A stretch of 64,000 nucleotides of DNA from Nitriliruptoraceae bacterium (GTDB lineage: Bacteria > Actinomycetota > Nitriliruptoria > Nitriliruptorales > Nitriliruptoraceae). Within the stretch, counting starts at the first letter, position 1. Each line of letters opens with the position of its first letter. A model generated the notes under the pieces. The model ran no database searches, was not told where the DNA came from, and worked only from the letters and a program-made list of their open reading frames with translations. Of the stretch, positions 10,032 through 18,436 are shown one piece after another. The stretch spans positions 1-64,000 of the forward strand of contig PXDB01000101.1 of NCBI GenBank assembly GCA_003565155.1, given 5' to 3'. A program made the position numbers and the translations under genes.

Positions 10032-11078
10032 GTGGCTGAGGTGATCGTGATCGGTGCCGGCATCGCCGGCAGCCTCGCCGCGCACGCGCTGCAGGACGCC
10101 GGCCACGCGGTGGTGGTCGTGGACAAGGGTTTCGCCGTGGGCGGGCGGATGGCCGCGCGGAGCGTCGACGGCCGACGCTTCGACGTCGGCGCACAGTTCC
10201 TGACCGCGAAGTCGCCCCGCTTCCAGCACCTCGCGGCTCGGTGGGCGGACGAGGGGGTGCTCAGGACCTGGTTCCACGGCAGCCCGGACCGGGAGGCACC
10301 CCGCGATCCCGACGGCCACCCGCGCCTGCGGGGTACACCGACGATGCGGCGCATCGTCGAACACGTCGCGGTCGGCCTCGACCTGCGCCTCGGCCAGATC
10401 GTGGGCAGCATCGCCAGAGACGAGCAGCGCGCAACCGTCCGCCTCGCCGCCCGACCGTCCAACGGGTCCGCACCACCGGTGTGGCCAGCCCCGGACACGG
10501 CGCCACGTAGCACCCTGCACGCCGACGCCGTGCTCTCGACGATGCCGATCCCCCAGACCCGTGCGGTGCTGGCTGCCGGCGGGGTCAGCCTGTCCCGCAC
10601 CGCCGAGGAGCGCCTGGCCACCGCCAGCTACGACCCCTGCCTCACGGTACTGGCGGTACCGAAGGGCCCGACCTCCCTGCCGGCGCGCGGCGCGGTCCGG
10701 GTCCCCGACGGCGACGTCACCTGGATCACCGATCACCAGGTCGCCGGCACCTCCGCGCTACCGGCCCTGACGATCCACGCCGGTGCGGAGTACAGCCGGT
10801 CACGCTTCGAGGCGGACGCCGAGCTGGTCCGTGCGGAGCTCGCCGAGCTCGCGGCGCCGCTGCTCGGGACCAGCGCGCAGCCGCTCCACCTGCACCGCTG
10901 GCGCTACGCCACACCGACCGCCGCGCTCGGCACCGAGCCGCTCGTGGACCGCCTCGGCGACACGCTGTTCGCCGTCGCCGGGGACGCGCTGGGGGGCGGG
11001 CGGGTGGAGGGTGCCGCGCTGTCCGGGCTCGAGGCGGCCGAGGCGCTGATCGCGGCGCTCGCCGACCACCGCGGGTGA
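10032..11078 (+). CDS. FAD-dependent oxidoreductase, renalase/amine-oxidase-like (COG3380 type)
   Basis: The 348-residue protein opens with a Rossmann FAD-binding motif (VIVIGAGIAGSLAAHALQDAG) and VVVDKG followed by VGGRMAARS. This is the NAD(P)-binding_8 plus GGR pattern of amine-oxidase-fold flavoproteins. QFLTAKSPRF and the C-terminal flavin-contact segment FAVAGDALGGGRVEGAALSG match the renalase-like group. The substrate cannot be told from sequence. The GTG start has a clear GGAGGTG ribosome-binding site 8-9 bases upstream. It is a single gene on the plus strand, ending 8 bases from the convergent phosphatase gene. Confidence 0.85.
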   Translation: MAEVIVIGAGIAGSLAAHALQDAGHAVVVVDKGFAVGGRMAARSVDGRRFDVGAQFLTAKSPRFQHLAARWADEGVLRTWFHGSPDREAPRDPDGHPRLRGTPTMRRIVEHVAVGLDLRLGQIVGSIARDEQRATVRLAARPSNGSAPPVWPAPDTAPRSTLHADAVLSTMPIPQTRAVLAAGGVSLSRTAEERLATASYDPCLTVLAVPKGPTSLPARGAVRVPDGDVTWITDHQVAGTSALPALTIHAGAEYSRSRFEADAELVRAELAELAAPLLGTSAQPLHLHRWRYATPTAALGTEPLVDRLGDTLFAVAGDALGGGRVEGAALSGLEAAEALIAALADHRG

Positions 11079-11086
11079 GCGCAGCC

Positions 11087-11845
11087 TCACCGCATCCGCG
11101 GCACGGCGCGGTTGCCGGCACCACGCACCAGGCCACCCGAGCGCAGGTCCGCCCGGAGGTGGCCGAGGTCGTTGAAGCTGACCAGCACGGGATGGACGGC
11201 CTGCGCAGGCGCTGACGCGGCCGCCGCGCGTACGGGCGGGGCCAGCCGGGAGCCGTCATCCGGGGTCAGCAGCAACAGCTCGGCGACCGCGGTGTTGCCG
11301 ACCGGTCCCAGCGAGCGCGGGGGCAGGGACAGCAGGCGGTGCAGTCCGTGCCAGATGCTCCCGCCGTGGCTGACGAGGACGCAGCAGCCGCCCTCCGGCA
11401 CGCGGTCGTGCCAGCTCAGCACGGCCGGCGCGACCCGGTCCGCCAGCTGCGCAGCGGTCTCCGCGCCGATCTCGCCCGTCACGTCCTCACCCGAGGTCCA
11501 GCGCCGCCAGCGGTCCGGCTCCTCGGTGGCCAGCTCCGCGTGGGAGCGGCCCTCCCACGCGCCGTAGGCACGCTCCCGCAGCCGCGGGTCCGGGGTCACG
11601 TCGAGCTCCAGCGCAGCCGCCAGGGGGGCGACGGTCTCACGGGCCCGCTGCAGGTCGGAGCTGACCAGCTGCACGGCGTCGGGGTCGGTGTCCAGCAGAT
11701 CCCGCAGCTCGCCGGCGTGCACCGCGGCGAACGCCGCCGCCTGGGCGTGGCCACGGTCCGACAGACCGGAGCAGAGCTGCCCCTGGATGCGCCCCTCGAT
11801 GTTCCAGTGGGACTCACCGTGGCGCACCAGCAGCAGCCGCTTCAC
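11087..11845 (-). CDS. Histidine phosphatase superfamily protein (phosphoglycerate-mutase-like)
   Basis: The 252-residue protein has the catalytic LLLVRHGESHWN motif at residues 4-15, the acid catalyst region RLRERAYGAWEGR, and the second catalytic histidine in VLVSHGGS. In actinobacteria, genes at this position after rsfS are often glucosyl-3-phosphoglycerate phosphatases (GpgP) or broad acid phosphatases. Assigning a substrate here is inference. The ATG overlaps the rsfS stop by 4 bases, so it is the last gene of the nadD-LCP-rsfS-phosphatase operon. The C-terminal 40-50 residues look longer than the core family. Confidence 0.85.
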   Translation of the reverse strand: MKRLLLVRHGESHWNIEGRIQGQLCSGLSDRGHAQAAAFAAVHAGELRDLLDTDPDAVQLVSSDLQRARETVAPLAAALELDVTPDPRLRERAYGAWEGRSHAELATEEPDRWRRWTSGEDVTGEIGAETAAQLADRVAPAVLSWHDRVPEGGCCVLVSHGGSIWHGLHRLLSLPPRSLGPVGNTAVAELLLLTPDDGSRLAPPVRAAAASAPAQAVHPVLVSFNDLGHLRADLRSGGLVRGAGNRAVPRMR

Positions 11846-12315
11846 GACCCCGCGTCCGCACCGCCGGCACGACGCCCCGTGCCCTCCGCAGCGCCGTCGC
11901 CCACCGAGGTCGATCCCACGGCCTCGACCTCCCGGTCCACCGCGGAGGCCAGGACCGCACCGGTGCGCACGTCACGACGGGGAACATCTGCCCACAGCCG
12001 CTCCAGGGCGTAGATGCCGCGCTGCTCGGTGGTGAACAGGTGGCACACCACGTCGCCGTAGTCGAGCAGCACCCACCCGGCCTGCGGTGTCCCCTCACGA
12101 CGCAGCGGCCGACGGTCCTCGGCCCGGAGACGCTCCTCGATCCGCTCGCCGATCGCCTTCAACTGGCGATCGTTGGTGGCACTGGCCAGCAGGAACACGT
12201 CCACGATGGCCAGCAGGTCGCTGACGTCCAGGATGGTGAGATCAGCCGCCTTGACGTCGTCGGCCGCATCAGCGGCGGCGACGGCCAGGGCCACGGCCTC
12301 GTCGGTTGCGGTCAC
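11842..12315 (-). CDS. rsfS: Ribosomal silencing factor RsfS
   Basis: RsfS binds ribosomal protein L14 and blocks joining of the subunits during starvation. From the GTG at 12315 the protein is 157 residues. The RsfS core spans about residues 5-115, with LTILDVSDLLAIVDVFLLAS, TNDRQLKAIGERIEE and WVLLDYGDVVCHLFT. A non-conserved 40-residue tail follows. GAGG lies 6 bases upstream of the GTG. The 450-residue track ORF is this gene with a long Arg/Gly-rich antisense-like extension through the LCP gene, and I reject that extension. Its position after nadD and the LCP gene is standard actinobacterial context. Confidence 0.92.
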   Translation of the reverse strand: MTATDEAVALAVAAADAADDVKAADLTILDVSDLLAIVDVFLLASATNDRQLKAIGERIEERLRAEDRRPLRREGTPQAGWVLLDYGDVVCHLFTTEQRGIYALERLWADVPRRDVRTGAVLASAVDREVEAVGSTSVGDGAAEGTGRRAGGADAGS

Positions 12316-12422
12316 GGAGACCTCGCGTTCTACGGTCGGCGAACGTGGAGCGGTCAGGGCGACAGCAGCGCCGTCCCGGACCGGTGCGCAGGGTAGGGCC
12401 TGCCCCATCACCGATGACCGGC

Positions 12423-13913
12423 TCACCCGGCCGGTGGGAAGTCGGCACCGACCACGATCGTGATGTCGACCACCGAGCCGGGTGTCGCCGCCAGCTCGAG
12501 CTCCCCCACCCCGAGCCGCCGCTGGACGTCCCGACCGACCTGCAACTGCTCCGGTGAGCTGTCGTGCAGCACGATCCGGGTCGTGTCGTAGGTGAAGCGG
12601 TCGGCGTTGCCGCTGAGCACGACCCGGTAGCCGCCACCGGACAACCGCTCGGTGACCTCGAGACCGATCCGGGGCACGCCGTTGCCGTTGAGGATCTGCA
12701 CGTCCCGTGCCCCGGTCGCCTCGCCATCGGGAAGGGCACCGGGTAGCTGCTCGGCGACCACGTCCGCGGCCCGGGCGGCGTCGACGCGGTACCCGGCCTC
12801 CGCGCCGCTGCCCAGCGGCTCGACCGGCAGGGTGACGGCCGTGAAGCGCTCCTCGGCCCGGGCCGTGGCGAGCCCTCGCAGCAGTTCGGCGAAGAGCGCA
12901 GGATCCGAGGTGGCCACCGTCGGTGTGCCGTCCACGGCCTCGAGCGCCAGCAGACGGTCGACCAGGTCCGGGTCTTCGGCCACGGCGTCGAGCAGCCCGG
13001 CGAGCACCTGCTGGACCCGCGGCAGCGCCTCCAGCTCCCCCTCGCCGGGTAGCACCGAGGTGAGGTAGCGGGCGAGGGCCGCGCCCTCCAGCACGCTGGT
13101 CCCCGCCTCGGCGACCACCTCGCCGTCGGCGTCGACCAGGGCTCGCGGGGTGGTGACCTCCAGCGGGCCGGCCTCGCCGAGGACCTGCTCCCACCCGGCC
13201 GGATCGATCGCCGCCACCCCGTCGAGGCTGACGCCGAGGAGGTTGCCGAGGCTCAGCCGGGTCAGGTCGGCACCCCCGAGCCCGTGCGCCTCCGCGAGGG
13301 TGAAGGTTCCGTGACCGGGGATGTCGGCCACCGTCGCCGTGGGTACGAGCAGCGCGGTGGCCGCCCCACGCTCCTCGTCCGTCGCGAGCACCATGAGCCG
13401 GCGCGCGGACGCGCCGGTGTCGTCGACCGTCACCAGGGCGAGGCTGGCACCTTCCGCCGGGACCGCCCCGTCCCCGGGCTGCGGCGCTGCCTCCGCCTCC
13501 TCGGGCAGCAGGTCGCGGATCTGGTCCACGCCACCGGTGGCGAGCCAGGCGGTGACGGCCACGACCAGCGCGACCAGCAGGACGCCGAGCAGCCGACGGC
13601 GCCGCACCCGTCCACGACGTCGTCGCCGCTCGGATGGCACCGTGACGCGTTGCGGACGCCCACGGTCACTCCGGCGCAGGCGCCCGACGGGCGCCGATCC
13701 ACCTCCGCGGGATCCGTCGCTGCGCCGTCGGGGTCGTGCCGACGGCGCAGAGCTCCTGCCGCCCCTGCCGCTCCTGCCGCCCCTGCCGCTCCTGCGCCGA
13801 CCGACGTCCGGTGCGTGCCCGCTGCCACCTCGACGCCCGCGACGACGCGCGCGAGGCCGGGTCTCCGCCCGTCGCGGACGGACACCCGGGGTCGTCGGCT
13901 CCTGCTCAGCCAT
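12423..13913 (-). CDS. LytR-CpsA-Psr-like protein with LytR C-terminal domain
   Basis: The protein has about 496 residues. A long basic, low-complexity cytoplasmic N-terminus (Arg/Gly/Ser repeats) precedes one membrane span (LLGVLLVALVVAVTAWLA). An extracytoplasmic LCP-like domain follows, then a LytR_C domain (VQILNGNGVPRIGLEVTERL). LCP enzymes attach cell-wall polymers to peptidoglycan. Here the usual PRDT/PRDS segment that holds the lipid pyrophosphate reads VPTATVADIPG, so catalytic activity is doubtful. The start ATG at 13913 overlaps the nadD stop by 8 bases. The track extension to 14102 runs inside nadD and is rejected. The gap to rsfS is about 107 bases. Confidence 0.82.
   Translation of the reverse strand: MAEQEPTTPGVRPRRAETRPRARRRGRRGGSGHAPDVGRRRSGRGGRSGRGGRSSAPSARPRRRSDGSRGGGSAPVGRLRRSDRGRPQRVTVPSERRRRRGRVRRRRLLGVLLVALVVAVTAWLATGGVDQIRDLLPEEAEAAPQPGDGAVPAEGASLALVTVDDTGASARRLMVLATDEERGAATALLVPTATVADIPGHGTFTLAEAHGLGGADLTRLSLGNLLGVSLDGVAAIDPAGWEQVLGEAGPLEVTTPRALVDADGEVVAEAGTSVLEGAALARYLTSVLPGEGELEALPRVQQVLAGLLDAVAEDPDLVDRLLALEAVDGTPTVATSDPALFAELLRGLATARAEERFTAVTLPVEPLGSGAEAGYRVDAARAADVVAEQLPGALPDGEATGARDVQILNGNGVPRIGLEVTERLSGGGYRVVLSGNADRFTYDTTRIVLHDSSPEQLQVGRDVQRRLGVGELELAATPGSVVDITIVVGADFPPAG
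13753..13797. repeat. 18-bp tandem repeat inside the LCP gene
   Basis: The unit CTCCTGCCGCCCCTGCCG is present about two and a half times. It encodes the [10 protein letters not shown] stretch of the cytoplasmic N-terminus on the minus strand. Confidence 0.75.
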
Positions 13914-14502
13914 CCGAACGCGTCCCGAAGGTGTACAGCCCTGCGGCGCGGATGTGCGCGTCCACGGCCAGTGGCACCAGGTACCGGGTGGCCAGTCCTG
14001 CTGCGTACCGCTGGCGCAACTGCGTGGAGGAGACCTCGAGCTGGGGGATCTCGAGGTGGACCGGGCTCGACGGCAGGACGGCGACGTCCGGAGCAGCGTC
14101 ACCCGGCCGCGTCACCACCACGAAGGTGGCCAGGGCGAAGGCCTCCTCGATGCGGTGCCAGGTCGCCAGCCCCGCCGCGGCATCCTCACCCAGCACGAAG
14201 AACCACGCGGTCCCCGGCTCCTCGGCCGTCAGCGCCTGGAGCGTGTCGGCGGTGTAGGTCGGTCCGCTACGGGCCAGCTCCCGGGCGTCGACCGTGAGGT
14301 GGTCGTCACCCGCCACGGCAGCCCGCGTCATGGCGACACGCTCGGCCGGCGAGGAGGTGGTGGACTTCTGGTAGGGATCACCTGCCACGAGCAGGCGCAC
14401 CTCATCGAGGCCGAGCTCCACACGTGCGCACTCGGCAACCACGAGGTGGCCGAGGTGGGGCGGGTCGAAGGTGCCCCCGAGGAGTCCGACGCGGCGCTGC
14501 AT
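13906..14502 (-). CDS. nadD: Nicotinate-nucleotide adenylyltransferase
   Basis: NadD makes deamido-NAD from nicotinate mononucleotide and ATP in NAD synthesis. The 198-residue protein has the nucleotidyltransferase start [15 protein letters not shown] (HxGH type). It also has [27 protein letters not shown], and the family's C-terminal ISSTxxR-like motif as [10 protein letters not shown]. The length is typical. It is the first gene of a four-gene minus operon (nadD, LCP, rsfS, phosphatase). proA and proB, which often precede nadD in actinobacteria, are not adjacent; proB is at 34 kb. Confidence 0.95.
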   Translation of the reverse strand: MQRRVGLLGGTFDPPHLGHLVVAECARVELGLDEVRLLVAGDPYQKSTTSSPAERVAMTRAAVAGDDHLTVDARELARSGPTYTADTLQALTAEEPGTAWFFVLGEDAAAGLATWHRIEEAFALATFVVVTRPGDAAPDVAVLPSSPVHLEIPQLEVSSTQLRQRYAAGLATRYLVPLAVDAHIRAAGLYTFGTRSDG

Positions 14503-14568
14503 CCGGCCAGGCTACCGAGGCGCAGGCCCCCGGGGCCGCGTCGATCGGGTCCCGGTCACGAACGGCTC

Positions 14569-14613
14569 CGTCCGCGACGCGTGCGTCCGCGGCGCGTGCG
14601 TCCGCGGCGGCAC
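14569..14613. repeat. 15-bp tandem repeat between nadD and trpB2
   Basis: Three near-identical units, CGTCCGCGACGCGTG, CGTCCGCGGCGCGTG and CGTCCGCGGCGGCAC, lie in the divergent promoter region. They do not fall in a supported gene. Confidence 0.7.
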
Positions 14614-14690
14614 CGGTCGTGCTGGTCGGCAGCGAGGTAGTGTCCCCATCCCGCGGCAACCGGCCGGTGTCGGAGCAGGAGGAACCGCAC

Positions 14691-16055
14691 GTGGTGGACA
14701 GGACGAAGATCGTGCTCGACGAGGAGGAGCTCCCGACCCACTGGTACAACGTGGTCGCCGATCTCCCGGCCCCGCCCCCGCCGCCGCTCCACCCGGGGAC
14801 CCACGAACCCATCGGTCCCGAGGCGCTGACGCCGCTGTTCCCGATGGGCCTGATCGAGCAGGAGGTCGCGGCGGACCGCTACATCGAGATCCCCGAGGCG
14901 GTCCGCGAGGTCTACCGGCTGTGGCGGCCCGCCCCGCTGTACCGTGCCCACCGGCTCGAGGCGCACCTCGACACCCCTGCACGCATCTACTTCAAGTACG
15001 AGGGGGTGTCCCCCGCCGGCAGCCACAAACCCAACACCGCTGTGCCCCAGGCCTTCTACAACGCCGAGGAGGGCGTGCGGCGACTGACCACGGAGACCGG
15101 GGCCGGGCAGTGGGGCTCGGCGCTGGCGTTCGCGACCGCGCAGTTCGGGCTGGAGTGCGAGGTGTGGCAGGTCGCAGCGTCCTTCGCCCAGAAGCCGTAC
15201 CGCGCCTCGATGATGCGGGTGTGGGGCGCCGAGGTGCATCCCTCGCCCTCGGAGCTCACCGAGGCCGGCCGGGCGATCCTCGCCGACCACCCGGACTCCC
15301 CCGGCTCGCTCGGCATCGCGATCTCCGAGGCCGTCGAGGCGGCGATGGCCGACGAGCACACCAAGTACGCGCTGGGCAGCGTGCTCAACCACGTGCTGCT
15401 GCACCAGACGGTGATCGGTGAGGAGGCGCTCGCCCAGCTCGCCAAGGTCGGCGACACCCCGGACCTGATCGTGGGCTGCACCGGCGGCGGGTCGAACTTC
15501 GCCGGGCTGTTCTTCCCCTTCCTGCGCGAGAAGCTGGCGGGCCGCATGGACCCCCACATCCTGGCGGTGGAACCGGCAGCCTGCCCGACGCTGACCAAGG
15601 GCGAGTACCGCTACGACTTCGGTGACGTCGCCGGCATGACCCCACTGCTCAAGATGCACACCCTCGGCCACGACTTCATCCCCGACCCCATCCACGCCGG
15701 GGGCCTGCGCTACCACGGGATGTCGCCGCTGTTGTCGCACATGTACGAACTGGACCTGTTCGACGCCGAGGCGATCGACCAGACCCACTGCTTCGAGGCG
15801 GCGATGACCTTCGCCCGCACCCAGGGCATCGTGCCCGCACCGGAACCGACCCACGCCATCGCCGCCGCGATCCGGGAGGCCGAGGCGTGCAAGGAGACGG
15901 GCGAGGAGAAGGTCATCCTCACGGCGCTGTGCGGCCACGGCCACTTCGACATGGCCGCCTACGACGCGTACCTGTCCGGACAGCTCATCGACCACGAGTA
16001 CTCCGCCGAAGCGGTCGCCGACGCCATGAGCCGCGTGCCGGTCATCGACGGGTGA
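14691..16055 (+). CDS. TrpB2-type PLP-dependent tryptophan synthase beta chain
   Basis: TrpB2 (TIGR01415 family) makes tryptophan from indole and serine using PLP, usually without a TrpA partner. The 454-residue protein has the PLP lysine region [30 protein letters not shown], and a phosphate-binding [11 protein letters not shown] loop. It also has the long internal segment and [10 protein letters not shown] typical of TrpB2 but not TrpB1. The first of two GTG codons follows an excellent AGGAGG site with 8 bases of spacing. The track start at 14424 adds an Arg/Ala-rich stretch across the 15-bp repeats. No other trp gene is visible, so this may be an indole-salvage copy. Confidence 0.9.
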   Translation: MVDRTKIVLDEEELPTHWYNVVADLPAPPPPPLHPGTHEPIGPEALTPLFPMGLIEQEVAADRYIEIPEAVREVYRLWRPAPLYRAHRLEAHLDTPARIYFKYEGVSPAGSHKPNTAVPQAFYNAEEGVRRLTTETGAGQWGSALAFATAQFGLECEVWQVAASFAQKPYRASMMRVWGAEVHPSPSELTEAGRAILADHPDSPGSLGIAISEAVEAAMADEHTKYALGSVLNHVLLHQTVIGEEALAQLAKVGDTPDLIVGCTGGGSNFAGLFFPFLREKLAGRMDPHILAVEPAACPTLTKGEYRYDFGDVAGMTPLLKMHTLGHDFIPDPIHAGGLRYHGMSPLLSHMYELDLFDAEAIDQTHCFEAAMTFARTQGIVPAPEPTHAIAAAIREAEACKETGEEKVILTALCGHGHFDMAAYDAYLSGQLIDHEYSAEAVADAMSRVPVIDG

Positions 16056-16122
16056 GCGCAGACTGGTGCCCGGGGGCGGTGCGCCGTACCCTGAGCTTCC
16101 ACCGAGAGCACGAGGAGCCGCG

Positions 16123-16326
16123 ATGAACCTCGGCAAGCTGCGCAAGCGTCTACAGGTGACCGGCCGGGGCGAGCAGCCCGCCGTGATCCATCAGGGTGAT
16201 GCAGCGGAGTTCGACGCGCTCGAGGCCCGCGCGGCATCCGACGCGGGGCCACGGATCACCGATGACCAGCTCCCCCCGCTGGAGGTCATCGACCGCGATG
16301 AGCCGGAGCCGGGCAGCACGCCCTGA
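16123..16326 (+). CDS. Small protein of unknown function (67 aa)
   Basis: I do not recognise a family. The ATG at 16123 is preceded by GAGGAG at good spacing. The product begins MNLGKLRKRLQVTGRGEQPAV with a basic N-terminus and ends in an acidic, Pro-rich tail (PLEVIDRDEPEPGSTP). It has no membrane span. Its stop is 6 bases before the next gene, so the two are likely co-transcribed after trpB2. Codon third positions are G/C-rich as in neighbours, supporting a real gene. The track start at 16066 lacks a ribosome-binding site. Confidence 0.6.
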   Translation: MNLGKLRKRLQVTGRGEQPAVIHQGDAAEFDALEARAASDAGPRITDDQLPPLEVIDRDEPEPGSTP

Positions 16327-16332
16327 CCCCGC

Positions 16333-17055
16333 GTGCACCCCGCGGTCCTGCTCGTCCTGCTCATCGTCGTCCTCGTCCTCCTCCTCCGCGCCGTGGGCTC
16401 GGTGGATCCGGACATCCCGCGTGAGGGCTTCACCGAGGGTGAGGAGGACGAGCCGATCCTCGCCGTCAAACGTGCCCACGTGCGGCTGTCGCCGGACGGC
16501 ACCGAGGCCACGCTGACCGGCCTCACCGCCGGTAGCCGGTACGCGGTCGACGCCCGCGCCCACTGTCCACGTGGCTGTCCGGAGCCGCGCCCGACCTGTC
16601 GGTGTGGCTTCTACGCCATGCGCTCCGACGTGGAGTCACGCAACCTGCCGAACGAGGCCACCTGGGCACGACGTGCCGACCCCTTGAGCGTGCGCCTGGA
16701 CGTGGAACTCTCCGGCGTGGTGCTCGAGTACGACCTCGGCTACCGCGCGGAGCGACAGCGGGTCGTCGAGGTGTCGATCCCCGACCGGTGCGTGCCCTGC
16801 GCGGACCAGGGCGTGGATCGGCAGGCGTCCGGCCTGATCGCACGGCCGCGTCGGATCGGTTCCCACTTCGGTGGTGGGAACCCCTACGTCGGCGACCCCA
16901 GCGTGCGCACCTGGTCGGAACTGCGCTCGGCCTGCCTCGACCACTGGGAGTCGGAGCCGGGATGGCCCGCCCTCGCGCTCGGTGATCTCGCGGAACTGCT
17001 CGGTACCACGGTCACCTGGGAGGCCTCCGGCACCGCCGGCTCCGTCGGGCGCTGA
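16333..17055 (+). CDS. Single-span membrane protein with Cys-rich extracytoplasmic region, unknown function
   Basis: The family is not recognised. The 240-residue protein starts at a GTG 6 bases after the small upstream gene. It has one N-terminal membrane span (AVLLVLLIVVLVLLLRAV), so most of it should lie outside the membrane. A cysteine cluster CPRGCPEPRPTCRCG sits near residues 78-92, and a second CxxC pair lies in RCVPCADQG. These could bind metal or form disulfides. The rest is a mixed alpha/beta-looking region with LSGVVLEYDLGYRAERQR. It is the last gene of the trpB2 run and converges on the acyltransferase gene. Confidence 0.65.
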   Translation: MHPAVLLVLLIVVLVLLLRAVGSVDPDIPREGFTEGEEDEPILAVKRAHVRLSPDGTEATLTGLTAGSRYAVDARAHCPRGCPEPRPTCRCGFYAMRSDVESRNLPNEATWARRADPLSVRLDVELSGVVLEYDLGYRAERQRVVEVSIPDRCVPCADQGVDRQASGLIARPRRIGSHFGGGNPYVGDPSVRTWSELRSACLDHWESEPGWPALALGDLAELLGTTVTWEASGTAGSVGR

Positions 17056-17110
17056 GGCCGGCGCGGTCGGTCCCGGGGCCCGGCCACGGCGCACCGACGA
17101 CGGACCCCGC

Positions 17111-18436
17111 TCACCTCCCCGTGGTTGCCCGCAACCGCGGGTGTTCGCGCAGGCTCCAGGACGCTGCTGCCACCCCCACCAGACCGATCAGTGCGCCGGG
17201 GCGCGCCCCGAGTACCAGCGCCGCGGTCACCCCGGCGAGCAGGGCTCCACCTCCGAACAGCGACGCACGCGTGTGGGGCGTGACGGGCACGTCACGCTTG
17301 CGGCGGGACTCGAAGGCCACCACCCCCGCCAGCACCGGCGCCACCATCACGCTGCACAGCGCCAGCCACCACAGCCGTCCCCACCAGAAGCCGGCCTCAC
17401 CCGGCAGCCCGGCGTCGATCGGTGCCCCCAACCGCTCGCCGACCCAGGCGGCCGGCAGCTCCGCCAGCTTGTGCCACAGGTACAGCGGCATGCTGAGCGC
17501 GCTGAGGATCGCGACCACCCCGCCGATGCGCCGCTGCTCCAGCAGCCGGCGGGCGGGCCCCTCCATCAGCAGCACGCCGCCGATCTGCAGCCACATCACC
17601 CCGATCAGCGCGAGGGTGGGCGGGAGCAGGTTCGTGCCACCGTCGAGGTTGCCGCCGACCATCGCCACCGGGTAGCCGGCCCCGACCGCGGCCAGCAGCC
17701 AGACCGCTCCGAGGAGCAGGAGCAGCGCACCGGCCCGGCTGCCACCGAACCGTCCCCGCCGCCAGGCGATGCCGAGCTGCTGGGGGAGCAGCCACACCAA
17801 CAGCAGGTTCGCCCACCCGATGCCGCCGCCAGCGTCGGTCACCCGCTGGCCCAGCGCGAGGAGCTGACCTGGCGTCACCGGCTGGGCCCGCAGCAGATCG
17901 GCGGCCGCGGCCAGCAGGACCAGCCCCATCACCGCGCCCAGCCCGAACCGGGCGTCGGCCCGCACGCTCAGCGGGAGCAGCGCCTGGACCGCCAGCAGCA
18001 TCAGCAGGAACCACAGGTGGACGGTGAGGCTCTGGTCGAGGGGGCCGAGTAACCGGCCGCCGGTGACGATCGCGACCACCGCGAGCACGGAGAGCACGGC
18101 GAGGTAGGTCACGGTCGGCCGTGCGAGCCCGAGCGCCCTGCCCGCCCACCAGTGCAGCTGCCGGGTGCCGTCGTCGAGTCGCCGGGCCGCCCCGTCCGCG
18201 CTGACCGCGGCGGAGACGAACACGAACAGCGGGACGACCTGGACGAACCAGGTGAGCACCCCCGCCGCGTCCCACACCGTGAGCAGGTGCTCGGTGGCGA
18301 CCATGCGGCCGTCCTCGAGGCGCGGCAGGGTGGCGATCCAGTGCCCGAACACCACCACCAGCAGTGCCCCCGCGCGCAACGCGTCCGGGTAGCGGTCGCG
18401 CGGCGGCGGCTCCGGGGCGTCCTGCGGCCGACTCAC
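17111..18436 (-). CDS. Acyltransferase family (AT3-like) integral membrane protein
   Basis: The 441-residue product begins YPDALRAGALLVVVFGHWIATLP, resembling the first span of acyltransferase-3 membrane enzymes with their early histidine. About ten hydrophobic spans follow, with LYLWHKLAEL and LWFLLMLLAVQALLPL. AT3 enzymes O-acylate exported sugars or lipids; the substrate here is unknown. The start is a GTG that overlaps the exonuclease stop (GTGA), so it is coupled to that gene. The 30 extra residues in the track ORF lie inside the exonuclease and are rejected. Confidence 0.8.
   Translation of the reverse strand: MSRPQDAPEPPPRDRYPDALRAGALLVVVFGHWIATLPRLEDGRMVATEHLLTVWDAAGVLTWFVQVVPLFVFVSAAVSADGAARRLDDGTRQLHWWAGRALGLARPTVTYLAVLSVLAVVAIVTGGRLLGPLDQSLTVHLWFLLMLLAVQALLPLSVRADARFGLGAVMGLVLLAAAADLLRAQPVTPGQLLALGQRVTDAGGGIGWANLLLVWLLPQQLGIAWRRGRFGGSRAGALLLLLGAVWLLAAVGAGYPVAMVGGNLDGGTNLLPPTLALIGVMWLQIGGVLLMEGPARRLLEQRRIGGVVAILSALSMPLYLWHKLAELPAAWVGERLGAPIDAGLPGEAGFWWGRLWWLALCSVMVAPVLAGVVAFESRRKRDVPVTPHTRASLFGGGALLAGVTAALVLGARPGALIGLVGVAAASWSLREHPRLRATTGR

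Noticed and set aside
11842-13194. 450-residue version of RsfS
   Set aside because: The first 290 residues are Arg/Gly-rich sequence out of frame with the LCP gene; the RsfS start at 12315 has its own ribosome-binding site.
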